From an uncultured Lachnospiraceae bacterium (lineage in GTDB: Bacteria; Bacillota; Clostridia; Lachnospirales; Lachnospiraceae): a stretch of 5,158 nucleotides of DNA. Numbering within the stretch: the first letter of the stretch is position 1; each line of letters opens with the position of its first letter. The stretch lies in contig CAMWUU010000266.1 of the NCBI GenBank assembly GCA_947177515.1, forward strand, positions 1-5,158, in the 5' to 3' direction. A program made the translations under genes and the position numbers. Below are positions 1-4,728 of the stretch, piece after piece. The notes below the pieces were generated by a model, which was not told the DNA's origin, ran no database searches, and saw only the letters and a list, made by a program, of their open reading frames with translations.

Positions 1-100
1 TTCTAAACCCCCCGGGGCTTACCTACCGCCATGTATTTTCCAAAATTTTGTTTTTTTACAAAAATCTTTTTTTTAAATTTTTACAACCTGCCCCGGCCAC
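1..100. other. Intergenic tract, AT-rich, no gene recognised
   Basis: Nothing here supports a gene on either strand. Positions 31-85 are strongly AT-rich, with homopolymer T runs up to 8 (plus strand), flanked by a C/G block at 8-17 and by CCTGCCCCGGCCAC at 88-101. The T runs are separated from the hairpin at 101-126 by that GC block and lie on its 5' side in the plus direction, so they do not make it a terminator. Reading frames across this stretch have low-complexity translations. Confidence 0.55.
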
Positions 101-126
101 GGGCACTGCCTGGATTGGCAGTGCCC
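101..126. repeat. Perfect 10-bp GC-rich hairpin
   Basis: GGGCACTGCC (101-110) and GGCAGTGCCC (117-126) are perfect inverted complements around a 6-base TGGATT loop. This is the strongest hairpin I found in the window. It lies downstream of all the leftmost minus-strand genes, where a transcription end is expected. However, on the minus strand the stem is followed by GTGGCCGGGGCAGG and not by a T run, and the plus strand has no T run after it either. It is therefore not a standard intrinsic terminator. It could be part of an intergenic repeat or an mRNA 3'-end stabilising structure. Confidence 0.6.
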
Positions 127-133
127 TTGCCCC

Positions 134-163
134 GTTCCTGTTCCCATTCCCTTTCCCGTTCCT
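134..163. repeat. Degenerate hexanucleotide tandem repeat (NTTCCY x5)
   Basis: Five consecutive hexamers on the plus strand: GTTCCT, GTTCCC, ATTCCC, TTTCCC, GTTCCT. Only the first and last positions vary; on the minus strand it reads RGGAAN. It lies between the small ORF and the GC-rich hairpin, and the pattern fits slippage-type expansion. It gives the overlapping plus-strand frame its PFPFPF-like low-complexity translation, which is not a real protein. Confidence 0.7.
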
Positions 164-254
164 ATTTCGTAAACATCATAAAAGTGGTACAAATCTCACA
201 CTTAAATGCATGAAACCCAAATTTCCCATCATAGCTTATTTTAGTGTCACCCAT
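162..254 (-). CDS. Possible 30-residue small protein with CxxC
   Basis: Hypothetical small ORF, not recognised as any family. ATG at 254-252 follows GGAGGG with a 4-nt spacer, among the best ribosome binding sites in the window. The 30 codons run to a TAG at 164-162. The peptide begins MGDTKISYDGKFGFHAFKCE and contains CEIC (residues 19-22), a CxxC pair that could bind metal, followed by a hydrophobic TTFMMF stretch. The stop codon falls at the edge of the hexanucleotide repeat, so the end may have been created by repeat insertion, making this a truncated N-terminus or a remnant of a mobile element. Against it: very short, no homologue I can name, and decayed surroundings. Confidence 0.3.
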   Translation of the reverse strand: MGDTKISYDGKFGFHAFKCEICTTFMMFTK

Positions 255-286
255 AGTTCCCTCCAGAATAACATTTGATTTATTTG

Positions 287-391
287 TTAGTACCGATATT
301 TTTGTCGAAGTAATAAACCCCTATCCAGCCTGCGCACCATATTAACCTCTTCATCGGAAGCTGTCAGAAAGATAATCGGTATCTTTCCCAA
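287..391 (-). pseudogene. Response regulator receiver-domain remnant
   Basis: In the minus-strand frame offset by one from the nucleosidase gene, the sequence encodes LGK-IPIIFLTASDEEVNMVRRLDRG and then unrelated residues to a TAA at 289-287. The stretch PIIFLTASDEEVNMVRRLD closely matches the beta4-alpha4 part of OmpR/VanR-type receiver domains, which normally continue with GADDYITKPF; that continuation is absent. The phosphorylated Asp region and the output domain are also absent. The recognisable part spans about 391-317 and overlaps the 3' end of the nucleosidase gene. There is no start codon or ribosome binding site of its own, so it is a decayed fragment left by a deletion or rearrangement. 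Recognition is by eye from the family consensus. Confidence 0.6.
301..309 (+). promoter_or_regulatory. Possible Spo0A box (TTTGTCGAA)
   Basis: An exact match to the Spo0A-binding consensus (TTTGTCGAA, core TGTCGAA). It lies about 50 bp upstream of the small minus-strand ORF at 254-162, in decayed sequence after the response-regulator remnant. A single 7-9 bp motif can occur by chance, and no clear promoter is seen beside it, so this is a candidate only. Confidence 0.22.
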
Positions 392-1043
392 GCTCCTGAA
401 GCATTGTATAAACAAACTGATAGGATTGATATGCCGCTTTTTCATAATTTCGGTTAATTGCTTCTTGTCCAGCCTCTTTATTATTATCCGATATCGATCG
501 AATTGCCACAAAAGGCACTTGATTCATGTAGCATGTATGCGCCGCTGAAGCTGTTTCCATATCAATACACAAAGCATCCGGATGGATCGGCTCCGCATAT
601 CTATCCCCCGTTGTGGCAATGCCAAAGTATATCTTTCGCTTGATCCCACCTGCTGCTTTTCTTGCCAGGGAAACCAGATAGTCATCTGCATAAAATATAG
701 GCTCATCCATAACCGGAAAATCCATATATATCCCATTATCTGTATCGTGGAACGTGGAGGCAGTGCATACCACCGTATCAAATACTTCAATCTCCTCCTT
801 TATGCCGCCGGCAATCCCAGAAAAAATAATTGCATCCACCTCATACCGTTCTATTAAAAGCTGTGTTGTTATGGAAGCGTTGATTTTTCCACAGCCTGAA
901 TATACCACAACTACTTCTACATCAGCAATTTTACCAATATAAAAGGAATGCATGGCATACTCCTTTGCTTTTTTATTCTGAATAGTTGTAAGAAATGGAC
1001 TAAGTTCCTTAGCTGTAGCGCATAATATTCCTATTTTCTTCAT
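351..1043 (-). CDS. mtnN: 5'-methylthioadenosine/S-adenosylhomocysteine nucleosidase family protein
   Basis: Cytoplasmic purine-nucleoside phosphorylase-fold protein, predicted to hydrolyse MTA and SAH (often also 5'-deoxyadenosine) to adenine and the ribosyl product, clearing SAM by-products. The 230 residues carry an N-terminal KIGILCATAKEL with Glu13 at the place of E. coli Glu12, YSGCGKINASITTQLLIERY (48-67), FSGIAGGIKEEIEVFDTVV (74-92), TGDRY (145-149), IDMETASAAHTC with Glu163 matching Glu174, and VAIRSISD with Asp186 matching Asp197. All three key acidic residues are therefore present. The loop between TGDRY and IDME is about 10 residues shorter than in E. coli, so substrate range could differ. 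Start: ATG 1043 with a strong AGGAGGG about 5 nt upstream. Oddity: the last 12 residues (GKDTDYLSDSFR) are read out of frame from a response-regulator remnant. The specific substrate is an inference. Confidence 0.88.
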   Translation of the reverse strand: MKKIGILCATAKELSPFLTTIQNKKAKEYAMHSFYIGKIADVEVVVVYSGCGKINASITTQLLIERYEVDAIIFSGIAGGIKEEIEVFDTVVCTASTFHDTDNGIYMDFPVMDEPIFYADDYLVSLARKAAGGIKRKIYFGIATTGDRYAEPIHPDALCIDMETASAAHTCYMNQVPFVAIRSISDNNKEAGQEAINRNYEKAAYQSYQFVYTMLQELGKDTDYLSDSFR

Positions 1044-1071
1044 TCTGTCCCTCCTATCGTACCCTTAAAAG

Positions 1072-1090
1072 TAATCCAACTTATGGATTG
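1072..1090 (-). repeat. Small inverted repeat between DUF1697 and nucleosidase genes
   Basis: CAATCCA / TGGATTA arms (6 bp plus one wobble pair) around a TAAGT loop, read on the minus strand and followed by CTTTTAAG. It could form a weak hairpin between the two genes. The stem is AT-rich and the T run has only four bases, so I do not call it a terminator. The rest of this 121-bp gap holds a possible 13-codon hydrophobic micro-ORF (1132-1091) and the strong nucleosidase ribosome binding site. Confidence 0.3.
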
Positions 1091-1164
1091 CTATAAAAAA
1101 CCGGAGATAAAGATTGCTGCCAGAATAAACATGCTACTCTTCCATGTGTTGCTTTTCCTAACGG

Positions 1165-1704
1165 TTACATTCCAACGATCTTGCGAACAGTATTGACTGC
1201 CCTTATCGTCAGTTTAGTACTGATACTTGCACTTGCTGTCTTTGACCACCAATTTGTTTTTTGGTAATCCTTCCGACTAAAGGACCAAAATACTGCTTCT
1301 TTGTAGTCTTTTATCATTTCCAATTCCTTTTTAGGCTCCCCGATCTCATGGAATACATCAGCAAATGTGGCTGGCGGGATAATAAAAATCAGATTATCAT
1401 AGATTTCCTTATCCCCATTTCCCCACCAATCCGGTGCATTAGATAAAATATCCTCAAGCACTTCTTTTGATATGACAAAAACTGGAATATCTAAGTTAAA
1501 CTGACTTTTTATCTTTGTTTGAATCTGATTTGTAAAACTCCCCATATCATCTTTATCACTTGAAAAAATAATATTACCACTATTCAGATAGGTTTTAACT
1601 TTTGCAAAACCCAATTCTTCAAAGCCCTTCTTTAATTCCGCCATTGGGACTTTATTTTTACCACTTATATTAATACCACGCAAAAATGCAATATATCTTT
1701 TCAT
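1165..1704 (-). CDS. DUF1697 family protein
   Basis: Complete 179-residue protein of the DUF1697 family, whose biochemical function is not established. Family features: the N-terminal RYIAFLRGINISGKNKVPM (residues 3-21), KTYLNSGNIIFSS (37-49), a central QTKIKSQFNLDIPVFVISKE stretch, and a C-terminal TIRAVNTVRKIVGM close to the family's TRNWNTV ending. The length is normal. The start is fixed by the conserved N-terminus and by an in-frame TGA two codons upstream. No signal peptide or membrane segment is seen, so it is probably cytoplasmic. It is more AT-rich than queA (30-37% GC in two sampled 60-base lines), which suggests different ancestry or acquisition. Translation may depend on the upstream 8-codon leader ORF. 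A 121-bp gap separates it from the nucleosidase gene downstream. Confidence 0.9.
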   Translation of the reverse strand: MKRYIAFLRGINISGKNKVPMAELKKGFEELGFAKVKTYLNSGNIIFSSDKDDMGSFTNQIQTKIKSQFNLDIPVFVISKEVLEDILSNAPDWWGNGDKEIYDNLIFIIPPATFADVFHEIGEPKKELEMIKDYKEAVFWSFSRKDYQKTNWWSKTASASISTKLTIRAVNTVRKIVGM

Positions 1705-1727
1705 GCATCAATCAAAGAACCTTTCAT
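1701..1727 (-). CDS. 8-codon leader ORF overlapping the DUF1697 start
   Basis: A minimal ORF encoding MKGSLIDA. It starts at the ATG at 1727, preceded by GTGGAG with a 5-nt spacer, a good ribosome binding site. Its TGA (1703-1701) overlaps the ATG of the DUF1697 gene (1704-1702) as ATGA, the classic arrangement for translational coupling. The DUF1697 ATG has no ribosome binding site at normal distance; the nearest purine run is about 15 nt away. The peptide resembles nothing I recognise. Its likely role is to deliver ribosomes to the next start, not to make a functional product. This is inferred from spacing and overlap only. Confidence 0.4.
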   Translation of the reverse strand: MKGSLIDA

Positions 1728-1743
1728 AATTTCTCCACTCCCC

Positions 1744-1772
1744 CTTATAATCAGCCCATATCAGATTGTCTT
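1744..1772 (-). promoter_or_regulatory. Possible sigma-A-type promoter for the DUF1697 unit
   Basis: On the minus strand, AAGACA (1772-1767; 4 of 6 to TTGACA) is followed after exactly 17 bp by TATAAG (1749-1744; 5 of 6 to TATAAT). It lies in the queA-DUF1697 gap, just upstream of a ribosome binding site and leader ORF. The predicted transcript would start near 1737, leaving only about 10 nt before the leader ATG. That is tight, and it lowers my confidence. Confidence 0.35.
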
Positions 1773-1823
1773 TTTGGCAATACCCAAATGAGTTGGGGCA
1801 AATTCCTTTTTTATATCAAATTT

Positions 1824-2969
1824 TCACTCAATGTACATGGCATCGCCAAACGAAAAAAACCGGTACTTTTCCCTTACTGCCTCCTTATAGGCAGCAAGTA
1901 CCCTCTCCCTCCCAGCCAACGCCGAAACCAGCATTAACAATGTGGATTCCGGCAGGTGGAAATTCGTAATCAGGCAGTCAAGCACCTTAAAGCGGTAACC
2001 AGGGTAGATAAAAATTTCCGTATCCCCCTCTCCCGCGCGCACCGTACCATCCTCCCCCGCCGCAGACTCCACTGTACGACAGCTTGTCGTACCTACACAG
2101 ACCACCCTGCCCCCTGCACGCTTTGCGGCATTAATTTTCTCCGCCTCCTTTGGCAGCACGCGGTAAAACTCGGAATGCATATGATGCTCTAAGATATTCT
2201 CCTCCTTCACTGGGCGGAAGGTGCCAAGCCCCACATGCAGCGTCACATGCGCAATCGTCACACCCTTCTGCTCAATCTGTGCGAGCAGTTCCTGCGTAAA
2301 ATGCAGTCCTGCCGTTGGCGCGGCAGCGGAACCTTCATACTTGGCATAAACTGTCTGGTAACGATCCCTGTCTTTTAGTGTATGCGTAATATAGGGTGGC
2401 AGCGGCATCTGCCCCAGTTTATCCAGAATCTCCTCAAAAATCCCCCCGTAGTAAAATTTTACAAGCCGGTTCCCCTCCTTTACAATCTCAAGGATTTCCG
2501 CTGTCAGTATCCCATCCCCAAAGGAAATCCTTGTGCCGGGTTTCGCTTTTTTCCCAGGCTTTACTAATGTTTCCCACACATCATCACCCCGGCGCTTTAA
2601 AAGCAGCAACTCAATCTTAGCTCCTGCCTCCTGACCGTTCCTGGTATCTTTTATGGCACCTTCCGATGGCGTTTTCTCCCCCTTAGGCAAAAGCTTCGTC
2701 CCAATAAGCCTTGCAGGGATAACCTTTGTATCATTAATTACAAGGCAGTCCCCCGCCCGCAGGTATTCCAGAATATCAAAAAAACCCCGATGACGGCATT
2801 CCCCCGTATTTTTATCCAGCACAAGTAGCCTAGAAGCGCTCCGATCCTTAAGCGGATCCTGCGCAATCAGCTCCTGCGGCAGCTCAAAATAAAAATCCTG
2901 TTTCTTCAGGTAATCCACATACTCCCCCTCCCCGAAATCGTTTTCCTTGATAAAATCCATTTCTTTCAT
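1824..2969 (-). CDS. queA: S-adenosylmethionine:tRNA ribosyltransferase-isomerase QueA
   Basis: Cytoplasmic enzyme that transfers and isomerises the ribosyl group of SAM onto preQ1-modified tRNA at wobble position 34, giving epoxyqueuosine plus adenine and methionine. Family blocks appear in order: ELPQELIAQDP (29-39), DCLVINDTKVIPARL (74-88), LPPYI (190-194), YEGSAAAPTAGLHFT (211-225), HVTLHVGLGTFRPV (241-254), MHSE (264-267), VGTTSCRTVES (292-302) and YPGYRFKVLDCLITNFHLPE (322-341). It appears complete. At 381 residues it is longer than the usual 340-350, from about 20 extra N-terminal residues and an insertion near 93-116. The start is uncertain: the ATG at 2969 has only a weak AGTGG upstream, whereas an in-frame GTG at 2918 follows a purine-rich GAGGGGGAG and would give a 364-residue protein with a family-like N-terminus. 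It lies 87 bp after the SpoIID-like gene. No tgt follows in the window; an unrelated DUF1697 gene does. Confidence 0.96.
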   Translation of the reverse strand: MKEMDFIKENDFGEGEYVDYLKKQDFYFELPQELIAQDPLKDRSASRLLVLDKNTGECRHRGFFDILEYLRAGDCLVINDTKVIPARLIGTKLLPKGEKTPSEGAIKDTRNGQEAGAKIELLLLKRRGDDVWETLVKPGKKAKPGTRISFGDGILTAEILEIVKEGNRLVKFYYGGIFEEILDKLGQMPLPPYITHTLKDRDRYQTVYAKYEGSAAAPTAGLHFTQELLAQIEQKGVTIAHVTLHVGLGTFRPVKEENILEHHMHSEFYRVLPKEAEKINAAKRAGGRVVCVGTTSCRTVESAAGEDGTVRAGEGDTEIFIYPGYRFKVLDCLITNFHLPESTLLMLVSALAGRERVLAAYKEAVREKYRFFSFGDAMYIE

Positions 2970-3056
2970 AAATCCACTTTTTTATCGAACCTTTCCTAAA
3001 AATTCTTCCTGCCAGGTACACAGTCCATCCGGTCGTATTTTCCAAATTTACCCATA

Positions 3057-4679
3057 TTATTTTCCAACCTGCCCCACTGTAGCGCCGCTATAATAATATG
3101 AAATAATTTCACGGTAACCATACCCCGCCTTTGCCATCCCGTTTGCACCGGATTGGCTCATTCCCACGCCATGCCCGTAACCCATCCCGTAGAAATACCA
3201 GATACCAGCACTTTCTGGCGCGCTGCGCGGATAATTCATCAGGTTGTCCGCCCCCGCAACGATATACTGCGAAAGTCCTTTATCCACCCCTGCAACCGTC
3301 CCGCCTGCAGAAAGCACATAACAATCTCCGATTCTCACGGTTTCTTTCGTCTGCTTCCCCTGCACCGTCACCATATCCGGCACATCCCCCTGCTTTACTA
3401 CCTTAAACTTTGTGCTTGGAAGCGAAAATACCTCGCGGATTGTTCCCGCCTGCAAAATGCTATTCCCGCCCGACCCACGGACTTTCATCAGATACACCCG
3501 GCCTGTCGCAGTCATCACCTGCGGTATCACGGCCTGTACTGTCCCAACCGATAGTTTTTTTGCCTCAAGTTTGGTCTTAATATCGCTGTTTGTGTAGGTA
3601 ACAAGCCAGGGCTGTTTTTCCGGTTCCGTTTCATAAAGATCCGGTACCGCCTTTAAGTACCCTGCACCCATGCCCCAGACCTCACTGACATTCTCGGTGC
3701 TGCCCCCGCTTGTAGAAAAATAGTAGGTCGGCACCATTTTGCCCTCATAATATACGGCTTCGCCCCGCGTTGCATCCACCGCCCTGTTTGTGCGGGAGTC
3801 CTCCGCGCCATAACCGCGGTAGACCTGGCTTTTAGTCGTATCCTCCAGATAGTAGGCGCGCGAAATATTGGAGTCCGCCCGATAGCCGACCTTCATCAGC
3901 GCAAAACTGCGCGCACAGACTGCCTGCACTTTAAGCGCCTCCGCGTGATAGCCTGCCTGCATCTCACATGGCACGACCCCATAAAGATAAGATTCTATAT
4001 TGATTATATTGACGGCAGTCACAGATTTCTTCCCGTAACAGCCGATTTCAATGCGCCCGCGGTACCTGCGGCTGCCAAGATCAAATACGGCATTTCCCTT
4101 CCCGTCCGTATCAAGCACCTTAAACTGTGGATACGCCTTTTTTTGCTCCCCATCAATAAGAAACGAATAGCCATCCGCCTGCACAAACACCCGGTGGGCA
4201 TTATCAGACATCAGCACCGAATAGCTGTACCCGTAACGATCCTTGATTTTTGCATAAACTTCTTCCGCTTGTGCCGCCGTCTTTGTACCGCCGACATAGA
4301 CTCTCCAGTAATTGCGGTAAATGGCCACCGGCCAGGCAGATACCCCAAGATTGCGGATTACCGCCGCCGCACGCTCTGCACTCGCATAGCTTGCATAGGT
4401 TTTTGCCAGCGAGTAATAAAAGCCGTTTGCCGGCGTAAAAACAAACCCTGTACTGCTTGCAAATTCCAAATCGGTCTGGTAGCTGTCATTAATACAGTAC
4501 CCCAGACCGATCCTTGTATTGGATATTTTTATTTCTGTTTTATCTGCGTAAAGCGCCGCAAGACCGACCCTAATATCCGTCATCCCACCATTCACAGAAA
4601 CGGCAGCCCGACTCTTTTCCCCCTCCTGTGAAAAGACAGCGCCAAAAAAGAGCAGCAGAATTAGAAACACCGCACGCAT
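3057..4679 (-). CDS. Secreted SPOR plus SpoIID/LytB-domain cell-wall protein
   Basis: Probable exported peptidoglycan-acting protein; SpoIID is a lytic transglycosylase acting on denuded glycan strands in engulfment, and LytB proteins modulate autolysins. From the ATG at 4679 it has 540 residues: signal peptide (about 1-17, MRAVFLILLLFFGAVFS), a SPOR-like segment (about 88-157, YYSLAKTYASYASAERAAAV to YRNYWRVYVGGTKT), then the SpoIID/LytB domain with YLYGVVPCEM (231-240; Glu239 matches the catalytic Glu), EALKVQAVCARSF, STSGGSTEN (322-330) and near the C-terminus GYGHGVGMSQSG. I chose this start because AGGGGTGG lies just upstream and it gives a clean signal peptide. A TTG at 4778 and an ATG at 4757 extend the frame into lepB but would place a non-signal sequence first. 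At 540 residues it is longer than B. subtilis SpoIID (about 340), so it is more likely a LytB-type paralogue than the sporulation SpoIID. Domain call firm; role inferred. Confidence 0.92.
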   Translation of the reverse strand: MRAVFLILLLFFGAVFSQEGEKSRAAVSVNGGMTDIRVGLAALYADKTEIKISNTRIGLGYCINDSYQTDLEFASSTGFVFTPANGFYYSLAKTYASYASAERAAAVIRNLGVSAWPVAIYRNYWRVYVGGTKTAAQAEEVYAKIKDRYGYSYSVLMSDNAHRVFVQADGYSFLIDGEQKKAYPQFKVLDTDGKGNAVFDLGSRRYRGRIEIGCYGKKSVTAVNIINIESYLYGVVPCEMQAGYHAEALKVQAVCARSFALMKVGYRADSNISRAYYLEDTTKSQVYRGYGAEDSRTNRAVDATRGEAVYYEGKMVPTYYFSTSGGSTENVSEVWGMGAGYLKAVPDLYETEPEKQPWLVTYTNSDIKTKLEAKKLSVGTVQAVIPQVMTATGRVYLMKVRGSGGNSILQAGTIREVFSLPSTKFKVVKQGDVPDMVTVQGKQTKETVRIGDCYVLSAGGTVAGVDKGLSQYIVAGADNLMNYPRSAPESAGIWYFYGMGYGHGVGMSQSGANGMAKAGYGYREIISYYYSGATVGQVGK

Positions 4680-4728
4680 ACCACCCCTGATATTTTTCCC
4701 ATCCCATTCCGGTTTTGCACCGGGTTTT

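Noticed and set aside
206..211. ATGCAT occurring both near 206-211 and near 1702-1707 as possible paired recombination sites
   Set aside because: A 6-base palindrome recurs by chance at this frequency, and the flanking sequences do not match.
31..278. Plus-strand frames encoding PRPRALPG- and PFPFPF-like peptides
   Set aside because: Their content comes from the T runs, the GC hairpin and the hexamer repeat; no ribosome binding site or protein family is seen.
1783..1797. CCCAA/TTGGG hairpin downstream of queA as its terminator
   Set aside because: The stem is 5 bp with no T tract after it on the minus strand, so it is too weak to call.
3131..3597. Overlapping plus-strand open frames opposite the C-terminal half of the SpoIID-like gene
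   Set aside because: Antisense shadows with biased composition, no ribosome binding sites that stand out and no family resemblance.
3945..4631. Long plus-strand open frame (228 codons) opposite the SpoIID-like gene
   Set aside because: It lies wholly antisense to a gene with clear family motifs, its translation is rich in Arg, His, Cys and Pro with no recognisable domain, and GC-rich coding DNA often leaves such frames open.
4709..4723. CCGGT/ACCGG inverted repeat between lepB and the SpoIID-like gene as a terminator
   Set aside because: Only 5 bp of stem, no T run follows on the minus strand, and the genes look co-transcribed.
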